From contig CAJNDS010001990.1 in NCBI GenBank assembly GCA_905221605.1, forward strand, positions 558,704 through 608,703: a stretch of 50,000 bases of DNA. The letters are read 5' to 3'. The translations under genes and the position numbers were made by a program. Positions 47,925 to 50,000 of this stretch are shown in pieces (the first letter of the stretch is position 1; every line of letters starts with the position of its first letter). Under the pieces are notes generated by a model, which searched no databases, was not told the origin of the DNA, and worked only from the letters and a program-made list of their open reading frames with translations. This stretch comes from Symbiodinium natans. Its lineage: Eukaryota; Sar; Dinophyceae; Suessiales; Symbiodiniaceae.

Positions 47925-49106
47925 GAGAGAGAGATAGACGGAAAACAAAACAATGAAATAAATAAAGAACGAGAGCCCCATCCTAACTCTCCAAACAGGC
48001 ATGGCCTCAAGCTTCTCGCGGAGCTTGTGCCGCCGGACCTGAGAAGAAAGCTCTGAAAGGGATTTCCTGTTCGCTGCTACCAAGGAATTCGGGGGGTCCT
48101 GGGTGCGCTTTGGAGTTTAGGGCTTCGTGGGGTTCGGGAGTTGGTCTCCTGGGTGTTTTTGGAGTTCAAGGGTTTTCGGGTTTCGGGCTACAGTTGCAGA
48201 ATTGGGAAGACACGGTCACGGTAGCTTAAGTTGCCGATCAACCAGGCTGGTACGACCCAGAAGTTGCAAACCCAAGCAGATCCGTTGCGCCAGGCTGCCT
48301 CCTCCTGCCGTTGTCTGTGCTCTTCCTCTTTTCGTCTCCTCTCCTGTCAGAGCCCGACAGGACGCAGCTGAGACATTGCAAAGTATGCTCCCAAAGAACC
48401 TGAGCGCTCTACCCTATCATATATCCGCTGTTCGACTCGTTAGCTGAACCCAGAGCATCCTTCTCTTCTCCGCTTAGAGGCGGCGGGTGCGCGAGGAAGT
48501 GTTGACTTGGGGATCTAGGGCGTGGAGAGTCCGAAGCAACCCAAACCCTAAACCCTAAACCCTAAACCCTAAACCCTAAACCCTAAACCGTGTGGACTTC
48601 TGAGGGAACCAAGCCACGAAAGAAAAACTCTAGATTCATCCCACACCTTTTAACCCGACTGATAGCTACCTATGTATTCACCCAAAATAGTTCAACCTCG
48701 AGTAGACAGAATCCCATAGTTGGAGCCATATGTGGTATAACCCTAGTTGCACACCATCTTCGATTTACTTGTAGGGAACCTGCACTTGCTGGTTCCTAGT
48801 AGGGAATCAGGGACTTGCATATCCTGCGCTCCCAACGCCCCTATAGAGACAGGGATCATACACCCCGAATGTCCCATTTCTCGCCCAACTAACACCAAAA
48901 AAGGAACAAGGGCCTGATATGGCTCCTGGTAATCGAGCTCACACAGCACCTAAACCCTAAACTCTACGCCCTAAACCCGAAACCCCTGAACTCTACACCC
49001 TAAACCCTTAACCTTCAAGCCTGAACCCTAAACCCTAAACCCTAAACCCAAAACCCTAAACCTTAAACCCTAAACCCTAAACCGCAAGCTCCTCCTCGAG
49101 GCGCTC
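19933..49106 (-). CDS. Micro-exon host gene, overall span (about 31 exons)
   Basis: This span gathers the minus-strand exon islands listed separately below. Reading from high to low coordinate, each island begins after an AG acceptor (usually AG|G). Nearly all end at a codon boundary after AG or a similar base pair, followed by GC (13 cases), GT (10) or GA (7). Almost every exon is a multiple of 3 nt and phase 0, so they join without a frame break. The predicted product (about 500 residues here) is low-complexity: a charged coiled-coil start, acidic runs, Pro/Ala/Lys stretches, Lys/Glu stretches, then Arg/Ser-rich. No catalytic domain was seen and I do not recognise the family. The composition suggests an RNA-processing or chromatin scaffold, but that is inference. 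Neither end of the gene is fixed. Some exons could be missed or mis-bounded. Confidence 0.62.
20101..22304. other. Long intron or spacer
   Basis: Mixture of unique sequence (20150-21400), heptamers, G runs and a Pro/Lys-codon-like A/C-rich tract (22050-22290). Nothing coding that I would defend. Confidence 0.4.
21640..21722. repeat. G homopolymer runs
   Basis: Two G runs. Similar C or G runs of 14-25 bases are at 355-378, 958-983, 20970-20984, 31335-31350, 33033-33056 and 37334-37352. Confidence 0.9.
22305..22363 (-). CDS. Micro-exon, DSDESPSQKPKPRSKSRES
   Basis: Phase 0 start at gactgcAG|GAC, ending after TCC-AG at a GC donor, so phase 2. The open frame continues RPPRRA. Arg/Ser-rich end typical of SR-like proteins. 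TTTAGGG array 22374-22425 begins ten bases from the acceptor. Confidence 0.6.
23207..23260 (-). CDS. Micro-exon, CPSSDVGTVSPWSPKPKP
   Basis: Eighteen codons, phase 0, acceptor agcatccAG|TGC, donor CCT|GTCTGC. Ser/Pro-rich. Arrays at 23105-23172 on the donor side and 23285-23312 on the acceptor side. Confidence 0.56.
23565..23630 (-). CDS. Micro-exon, TRSGDKKAVDLDDSDEDAS...
   Basis: Twenty-two codons, phase 0, acceptor agaacccAG|ACA, donor CTG|GATTCG (GA type). A GT donor at 23549 (CAG|GTTTCA) would extend it by five codons and change phase. LDDSDED resembles a casein-kinase-2-type acidic serine site (inference). Confidence 0.6.
23658..23760. repeat. Dispersed repeat, copy B
   Basis: See 2627-2705; same orientation. 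Confidence 0.6.
23975..24060. repeat. CCCTAAA then CCCTAAAT octamer array
   Basis: Heptamers pass into about eight copies of the octamer CCCTAAAT, a third eight-base variant. Confidence 0.82.
24171..24233 (-). CDS. Micro-exon, EEDANPPAAIDIDADAKKDE(K)
   Basis: Twenty-one codons, phase 0, acceptor cccctccAG|GAG, donor AAG|GCCACG (GC type). Without splicing, TGA follows four codons later. Acidic, disordered. Confidence 0.62.
24863..24922 (-). CDS. Micro-exon, DARKQPKTDLTDVRDIRDRK
   Basis: Twenty codons, phase 0, acceptor tgcttccAG|GAT, donor AAG|GACCTG (GA type) with GT alternative CCT|GTGAGA. The Arg/Asp periodicity recalls the RD exons at the left end of the window. Arrays bracket both sides. 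Confidence 0.62.
25447..25482 (-). CDS. Micro-exon, KRPVEEIDDSDQ
   Basis: Twelve codons, phase 0, acceptor ggtcagAG|AAG, donor CAG|GCCCAT (GC type). Acidic with a basic start. Usual bracket. Confidence 0.6.
25673..25737. repeat. CCCTAAA array
   Basis: About nine perfect heptamers on the donor side of exon 25753-25836. Confidence 0.86.
25753..25836 (-). CDS. Micro-exon with eight-Pro run (28 codons)
   Basis: Eighty-four nt, phase 0, acceptor cctgcgAG|AAG, donor AGA|GTTGAA. Starts KEPPPPPPPPNDRHRDPSEK and ends SEPPLRPR. The array at 25673-25737 is on the donor side; the acceptor side carries degenerate CCCTAAA rather than TTTAGGG. Confidence 0.58.
26257..26660. repeat. Diverged duplicated segment, copy A
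   Basis: Shares long stretches with 29732-30165, e.g. AGTACCTTAAAGATGTTTCT and GAGGCTTGGCCAGGCCTTCA, in the same order and orientation. Confidence 0.78.
26799..26858 (-). CDS. Micro-exon, EAKAAEKAASPVKEKKEEAK
   Basis: Twenty codons, phase 0, acceptor cgcctAG|GAG, donor AAG|GAGCCG (GA type); a GT donor seven bases on (G|GTTTAGGG) is an alternative. Lys/Glu/Ala composition leaves little doubt about strand and frame. Arrays bracket both sides. Confidence 0.64.
26885..27000. repeat. TTTTAGGG octamer array
   Basis: About ten copies of TTTTAGGG mixed with heptamers, at the acceptor end of the intron between exons 27212-27274 and 26799-26858. Confidence 0.82.
27135..27205. repeat. CCCTAAA array
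   Basis: The other arm of the same intron, next to the donor of exon 27212-27274; pairs in principle with the array at 26885-27000. Confidence 0.82.
27212..27274 (-). CDS. Micro-exon, ESYEDEGSQEAQ... (21 codons)
   Basis: Sixty-three nt, phase 0, acceptor ccgccccAG|GAG, donor CGC|GTGCTG. The peptide begins ESYEDEGSQEAQPVATPAF and ends KR. CCCTAAA on the left and TTTAGGG on the right, each within about 40 bp. Confidence 0.62.
28044..28070 (-). CDS. 27-nt micro-exon, GDEEDSYEE
   Basis: Nine codons, phase 0, acceptor agaatcAG|GGC, donor GAG|GCCTTG (GC type). Acidic. The open frame extends upstream (GDAKNQ), so a longer exon from an earlier acceptor is possible. Usual bracket of arrays. Confidence 0.5.
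28493..28566. repeat. CCCTAAA array
   Basis: About ten perfect heptamers inside an intron. Confidence 0.85.
28793..28822 (-). CDS. Micro-exon, EAGGARGRGP
   Basis: Ten codons, phase 0, acceptor gtcctccAG|GAG, donor CCA|GAGCAC (GA type). A GT donor further on would add EHR and change phase. TTTAGGG array on the acceptor side. Confidence 0.42.
29075..29160. repeat. Dispersed repeat, degraded copy C
   Basis: Keeps ACTCACCA spacing and the ending ACCCCTGTTTCATGT. Confidence 0.5.
29732..30165. repeat. Diverged duplicated segment, copy B
   Basis: Second copy of 26257-26660, differing by substitutions and small indels including an extra heptamer-derived piece. Confidence 0.78.
30776..31100. repeat. 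CCCTAAA arrays on both sides of exon 30956-30994
   Basis: Arrays at 30776-30944 and 31027-31090, both in the same orientation, an exception to the inverted bracket. Confidence 0.8.
30956..30994 (-). CDS. Micro-exon, LDARIAQAGSVAE
   Basis: Thirteen codons, phase 0, acceptor ccaggcAG|CTG, donor GAA|GACCCG (GA type). Both flanks carry CCCTAAA, so this one departs from the inverted bracket. Another frame is also open. Confidence 0.42.
31696..32005. repeat. Long inverted arms around exon 31863-31931
   Basis: CCCTAAA and CCCTAAAA at 31696-31859; TTTAGGG about nine copies at 31941-32005. Among the cleanest examples of the bracket. Confidence 0.86.
31863..31931 (-). CDS. Micro-exon, Arg/Ala-rich (23 codons)
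   Basis: Sixty-nine nt, phase 0, acceptor cgtcccAG|CCC, donor GAT|GTCGGTTTAGGG. Starts PRAVRGAEPKRRAARANRR and ends GDSD; the basic stretch could be a nuclear localisation signal. Arrays bracket it closely on both sides. Confidence 0.57.
32006..32630. other. AT-rich unique segment with a 60-bp tandem repeat
   Basis: Clearly more AT-rich than its surroundings and free of heptamers. Two copies of an about 60-bp unit (ATTGGTAGAAGTT, GAGCTTTTGA) at about 32018-32140. An AT stretch near 32380-32405. No gene recognised. Possibly inserted DNA. Confidence 0.5.
32690..32900. repeat. GTT/GCT-type trinucleotide region
   Basis: Runs of GTT, GCT and GTC. The minus frame encodes a Thr/Ala-rich low-complexity peptide of 76 codons, probably a by-product of the triplets. 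Confidence 0.6.
33490..33611. repeat. Short inverted-repeat element
   Basis: ACAAGGAGGGGCCCC and GGGGCCCCTCCTTGT, about 15-bp arms 90 bp apart. Confidence 0.6.
33680..33930. repeat. Inverted arms around exon 33773-33817
   Basis: CCCTAAA at 33680-33760 and about eleven TTTAGGG at 33850-33930. Confidence 0.86.
33773..33817 (-). CDS. Micro-exon, AAAPKSITAAAPKSK
   Basis: Fifteen codons, phase 0, acceptor ctctggcAG|GCG, donor AAG|GCTGGT (GC type). Contains an imperfect internal AAAPKS repeat. Long arrays on both sides in the usual bracket (33680-33760 and 33850-33930). Confidence 0.58.
34564..34623 (-). CDS. Micro-exon, VSRAANAMAAANPKSAATPK
   Basis: Twenty codons, phase 0, acceptor gcctcAG|GTG, donor AAG|GCCGTT (GC type). 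Ala/Pro/Lys-rich like the neighbouring exons. CCCTAAA on the donor side only. Confidence 0.58.
34843..35076. repeat. Longest CCCTAAA array
   Basis: About 33 units over 234 bp, its right half (from about 34930) perfect heptamers. The length and purity recall a terminal telomere tract, but sequence continues on both sides. Confidence 0.9.
35089..35139 (-). CDS. Micro-exon, VKETKAEPKQPALDSDL
   Basis: Seventeen codons, phase 0, acceptor gcgagAG|GTG, donor TTG|GTTCCG. Lies directly right of the longest CCCTAAA array (34843-35076) with TTTAGGG on its other side. Confidence 0.57.
36103..36132 (-). CDS. Micro-exon, AVPKSESGSQ (donor unclear)
   Basis: Ten codons, phase 0 at the AG|GCC acceptor (tcctaAG). 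No GT, GC or GA sits exactly after CAG, so the donor is uncertain. The acceptor-side sequence with GAGCCCCACGGAGG is repeated about 115 bp to the right (near 36249), a small local duplication. Confidence 0.38.
36945..37025 (-). CDS. Micro-exon, acidic then Pro/Ala-rich (27 codons)
   Basis: Eighty-one nt, phase 0, acceptor gtgcatgcAG|GAC, donor GCA|GTATGG. Starts DEYTDEEEEEEE then APRPKAVLKAAPRPA. The plus-strand reading of the same island is a serine run and less convincing. Confidence 0.58.
37198..37370. repeat. MITE-like element, copy 2
   Basis: Left arm ACTACTTGCTTAAGAACT; right arm AGTTCTTACGCAAATAGT. Contains heptamers and a 19-base G run inside. Confidence 0.6.
37758..38040. repeat. 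Inverted arms around exon 37856-37906
   Basis: CCCTAAA at 37758-37830 and TTTAGGG at 37957-38040. Confidence 0.86.
37856..37906 (-). CDS. Micro-exon, LAPPGQAKAAAKPSSSE
   Basis: Seventeen codons, phase 0, acceptor ggcgcAG|CTG, donor GAG|GCCCGG (GC type). Ala/Pro/Lys-rich, disordered. Textbook bracket: CCCTAAA array at 37758-37830 on the donor side and TTTAGGG array at 37957-38040 on the acceptor side. Confidence 0.6.
38044..38137. repeat. Hairpin element, 30-bp arms
   Basis: GGTTCTTAGTAGGAATGAGG at left and its complement ending CCCTACTAAGAACC at right, with only small indels. Related half-arms occur near 45301 and 48790. Confidence 0.7.
38917..38964 (-). CDS. Micro-exon, eight-Pro run (AETPPPPPPPPRAAGP)
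   Basis: Sixteen codons, phase 0, acceptor gtcgAG|GCC, donor CCG|GAACCC (GA type); a GT donor eight bases on (CCT|GTGG) is an alternative. CCCTAAA lies on the donor side; no array on the acceptor side. All three frames are open, so frame choice rests on phase and composition. Confidence 0.42.
39372..40556 (-). CDS. Two-module NUMOD4/HNH endonuclease
   Basis: 394 codons, uninterrupted. Two tandem modules of one plan. Module 1: NUMOD4-like (W27, VSSGGRV 29-35), HNH core with VHR 64-66, VNH 84-86, GNN 92-94 and NLQYVT 98-103, then a helix-turn-helix/NUMOD1-like tail (141-176, LLGVPRSSVSRCCRG). Module 2: VSNHGRV 216-222, VHR 254-256, VNH 273-275, GNN 281-283, NLEYVT 287-292, tail 330-369. Catalytic His and Asn positions are kept in both, so both may be active. 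Members of this family in phages and organelles are homing nucleases that cut DNA. It lies in the intron between host exons 41795-41857 and 38917-38964, on the same strand. The Arg-rich N-terminus could be an organelle-targeting peptide (inference). Confidence 0.8.
   Translation of the reverse strand: MRRIASFVRAPRLPECVRQLRWSSNGWQVSSGGRVQSATGVISFGSLQAAGYRSVSIDNQKYLVHRLVAAAFLDPPLDSSCWQVNHLDGDRGNNQVANLQYVTCSENQRHSFATNMSRNRKGVSKAVLWRRCGEMSWTRCASQLEAEQLLGVPRSSVSRCCRGSLTKTRGNGVWYEFKEIPHQDPELPARTGKASDEWWSAARHPCECDAIPNLMVSNHGRVSPVFPGKGYISRGTRMNDGYYSVTRRRRTLLVHRLVAATFIGRPISPDMEVNHKDSDRGNNHVDNLEYVTRSQNRQHAVLQRAKAGRIITCNGKAVQARAKGCEGPCLDFSSMKMAALYTHVPAKQISRSCKGLASGMSDGSHWEFRFALQETLPGEEWRPVVLEGVRACRH
40622..41128 (+). 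CDS. Doubtful ORF opposite the endonuclease promoter side
   Basis: 168 codons with no recognisable domain. Part of its codons come from a CT microsatellite (40692-40732). It lacks heptamer repeat inside, so the region is unique sequence. Probably non-coding. Confidence 0.15.
   Translation: MKKSHHLGYFWQHKPAAGQDMHRASLSLSPLSPLSLFSEDSSATQGEPLLLQIDSPVPCMKPGAPQPYTQHAGQNASNPWSMAFRGTAAGGAFAQGARAMAVLAKRMGPGVEGFRGLHCAGSHWACQEVKQEVNFWRLVHPNGGFATCQLVETKAGLEPRPKPYNHRH
40692..40732. repeat. CT dinucleotide repeat
   Basis: CT units with CC interruptions, about 135 bp upstream of the endonuclease start. Confidence 0.85.
41795..41857 (-). CDS. Micro-exon with a seven-Glu run
   Basis: Twenty-one codons, phase 0, acceptor gcggcgcAG|ATC, donor GAG|GCGGCC (GC type). 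The peptide starts ISSEEDSQ, runs through seven Glu and ends SQEHDE. Reading past the donor hits TAG two codons later, so either this is spliced or it is a terminal exon ending in EAA. Confidence 0.6.
41858..43034. other. Intron
   Basis: Between exons 43035-43073 and 41795-41857. Mostly unique sequence with heptamer remnants at both ends. Confidence 0.45.
43035..43073 (-). CDS. Micro-exon, VGVAKERASDNQE
   Basis: Thirteen codons, phase 0, acceptor cgctgtcAG|GTT, donor GAG|GCACTT (GC type). CCCTAAA on the left and TTTAGGG on the right, the usual bracket. Confidence 0.55.
43360..43845 (-). CDS. Doubtful unrecognised ORF
   Basis: 161 codons, ATG to stop, in unique sequence without heptamer arrays, upstream of exon 43035-43073 on the same strand. 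Composition is ordinary but no motif is recognised; it could be an intronic ORF or chance. Confidence 0.25.
   Translation of the reverse strand: MFISCTFLSFWLEWYEVCDPLGLVGETLGLEHQGGLGGWPKSTFAVKRSVPAPPLPLYSFRCLEPCPTPYTLLQPMNLEQGNSLRQVARSSSVNWPASHSMGLRVAALKTLSNNYPKVAPSTDQHGFSLCVLAVSAWSHMFGAGSWQAARSRTYSSQSTQY
44168..44276. repeat. TTTAGGG array
   Basis: About fifteen units, on the donor side of exon 44518-44571 but in the other orientation from most. Confidence 0.82.
44518..44571 (-). CDS. Micro-exon, coiled coil AQREEAENQRALEELKRK
   Basis: Eighteen codons, phase 0, acceptor ggcgcAG|GCA, donor AAG|GCTGGT (GC type). Strong coiled-coil character. Other frames of this island stop or look unlike protein. 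Confidence 0.6.
45441..45491 (-). CDS. Micro-exon, EAIRLRRETELSAQLAQ
   Basis: Seventeen codons, phase 0, acceptor gatgcccAG|GAG, donor CAG|GAAACG (GA type). A GT donor further on (GGAT|GTAAGC) is an alternative. Clear helical, charged sequence. Heptamer arrays lie on the acceptor side. Confidence 0.58.
45998..46024 (-). CDS. Micro-exon, ELRRQLRER
   Basis: Nine codons, phase 0, acceptor accgggAG|GAA, donor CGC|GTCCGG. The flanking arrays are in the reverse of the usual orientation here (TTTAGGG left, CCCTAAA right), so it is an exception to the pattern. Confidence 0.48.
46443..46496. repeat. TA then CT dinucleotide repeat
   Basis: (TA)n, TCTA and (CT)n in succession. Confidence 0.85.
46631..46660 (-). 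CDS. Micro-exon, EREVKRLELE
   Basis: Thirty nt, phase 0, acceptor cgccccAG|GAG, donor GAG|GCATAG (GC type). Without splicing the frame reaches TAG one codon later, which supports a splice here. Coiled-coil-like. Confidence 0.58.
46906..47314 (+). CDS. Doubtful plus-strand ORFs
   Basis: Two overlapping open frames (130 and 86 codons). The second contains GEVMAQEGGRTSTFPLTAEL and looks somewhat protein-like. No splice partners or domain seen. Confidence 0.2.
47425..47457 (-). CDS. Micro-exon, AKQLRAKVQLR
   Basis: Eleven codons, phase 0, acceptor caccgAG|GCG, donor AGG|GTTCGC. An earlier in-frame donor, AAG|GTGCAG, would give seven codons. TTTAGGG follows on the acceptor side. Confidence 0.5.
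47886..47934. repeat. GA dinucleotide repeat
   Basis: About 24 GA units with one GC interruption, between exons 48006-48038 and 47425-47457. Confidence 0.88.
48006..48038 (-). CDS. Micro-exon, VRRHKLREKLE
   Basis: Eleven codons, phase 0, acceptor tttcttctcAG|GTC with a good pyrimidine tract, donor GAG|GCCATG (GC type). It continues the basic/acidic helical character of its neighbours. Confidence 0.58.
48299..48343 (-). CDS. Micro-exon, ERRRKEEEHRQRQEE
   Basis: Fifteen codons, phase 0 at both ends, acceptor ctgacAG|GAG, donor GAG|GCAGCC (GC type). Highly charged helix. One of the few islands without nearby heptamer arrays. Confidence 0.6.
48545..48590. repeat. CCCTAAA array
   Basis: About six perfect heptamers in the intron after exon 49083-49106. 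Confidence 0.82.
49083..49106 (-). CDS. Micro-exon, ERLEEELA
   Basis: A 24-nt exon, phase 0. Acceptor is gagcAG|GAG and donor GCG|GTTTAGGG, so the heptamer array itself supplies the GT donor. The charged heptad-like peptide suits a coiled coil. CCCTAAA lies left and TTTAGGG right on the plus strand. Confidence 0.55.
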
Positions 49107-50000
49107 CTGCTCACGGGCTGGAGGCCTCCCGGCGTGGGTTTTGTGCGGCACTTTACAGAATTAGGGTTTAGGGTTTAGGGTTCAGGGTTCAGGGTTTATG
49201 AAATTCGGGGTCTTAGGCGCTACAACTGCTCTTCCAAAGATACAAACCCCTGAAGCTCCCAAACCCCTAAACCCGAAACCCGCAAGAGTGTCATGAGTTG
49301 GCGCTCTGCCAGAGCCTGTAAGGGTATACAGAGTTTTGGGGACTGGTTTAGGGTTTAGGGTTTAGGGTGTGAACCTTTAACCTTTAGGGTGTTCAAGCGC
49401 TGCAGGGTTTAGGCTGTACAAGGTTCAGGGTTACGGGGTTGAGGGGTTTACTGCATCGGCTTTAAGGTCATTTAAGGTTTAGGGTTAAGGGGTTGAGGGG
49501 CTGAGGGGTTTCGGGGTTCAGGGCTTGGGGTTTCAGGGTTTAGGATCGGGCCATCGGCTAAATGTCAAAAAACTATAAAACCCTGCGCAAGACGGCCCCG
49601 ATCGTGAACGCGTGACCCTTGGGCCACCACCACAGCGGCTTTGGGCGGCCGCCGTCATTCGGTGCCTACCACTCGTGCAGATGGCCCATCAGCTTCAGGC
49701 CCATGAAGCCGGTGCAAGTCCGAAGTTTAGGGTTTAGGGTTTAGGATTTAGGATTTAGGGTTTAGGGTGATCCTGCAAGGCATAGAGCGCCTGCGGCTCC
49801 TGACGACAATACTGTCTCCACAGGTGGCGCATTCGCGTCCGCGATCCCATCGTGGGAATCTTCTTGATCAAACATTTGCGCTTGCAGTTCGAATATAGAA
49901 CCAGCAACATTGCCAATGCTCTTCTAAAAAAAGCGAACATTCAAAAGCTGTTCTTCTTCGTATATCCATTGAAGGACAAGAACCCGTCTTCAGATTCCCA
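49107..50000. other. Right-end region
   Basis: Heptamer-rich at 49160-49550. The island at 49595-49720 is open on the minus strand in pieces (LMGHLHEW and GHAFTIGAVLR), possibly further exons, but splice sites are unclear. Confidence 0.3.
49773..49862 (-). CDS. Candidate upstream exon (30 codons)
   Basis: The frame is open from an AG|AAG acceptor to a CAG|GA donor, phase 0 at both ends, with a basic/aromatic stretch containing RMRHLWRQYCRQEPQALYAL. A second frame of the same island is also open and protein-like (FELQAQMFDQED), so frame and strand are not settled. TTTAGGG lies on the donor side, the reverse of the usual layout. Confidence 0.35.

Overview
This looks like nuclear DNA of a dinoflagellate or a close alveolate relative (inferred). 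The evidence is: (i) short arrays of the heptamer TTTAGGG/CCCTAAA, the telomere repeat of plants and dinoflagellates, scattered through the whole window instead of sitting at one end; (ii) short coding islands whose splice sites read AG|G at the acceptor and a mixture of GC, GT and GA at the donor, a mix described for dinoflagellate introns; (iii) very low coding density.

Layout. 0.2-6.8 kb: minus-strand micro-exons rich in Arg/Asp, interleaved with a possible plus-strand exon chain at 3.6-5.2 kb. 6880-15572: a complete LTR retroelement with 206-bp LTRs differing at only two positions, a primer-binding site matching the anticodon arm of initiator tRNA-Met, a purine tract and a CCCTA target duplication. 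It carries five long ORFs with WW, S1-like, SAM-like and six CCCH zinc-finger motifs, but no recognisable reverse transcriptase or integrase. 15.6-19.9 kb: heptamer arrays, an inverted-repeat element and a likely coding block (18391-18915, minus). 19.9-49.1 kb: about 31 minus-strand micro-exons (24-84 nt), nearly all a multiple of three and phase 0, adding to roughly 500 codons over 29 kb. Read 5' to 3' (high to low coordinate), the product begins as charged coiled-coil, becomes acidic, then Pro/Ala/Lys-rich, then Lys/Glu-rich, then Arg/Ser-rich; the Arg/Asp exons at 6.8-2.7 kb may be its continuation. A two-module NUMOD4/HNH endonuclease (39372-40556, minus) sits inside one of its introns.

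The most interesting signal is how the repeats relate to the exons. On the plus strand most islands have CCCTAAA on their left and TTTAGGG on their right. In the transcript an intron therefore tends to start with (UUUAGGG)n just after the donor and end with (CCCUAAA)n before the acceptor, so its two ends could pair and bring the splice sites together. Several donors are the repeat itself (G|GTTTAGGG).

Limits: exon boundaries were worked out by eye from splice motifs and frame. No transcript, homology search or folding was run. The host gene is not recognised. Long stretches outside the listed features are degenerate heptamer repeat, homopolymers or unique sequence without a convincing coding signal.
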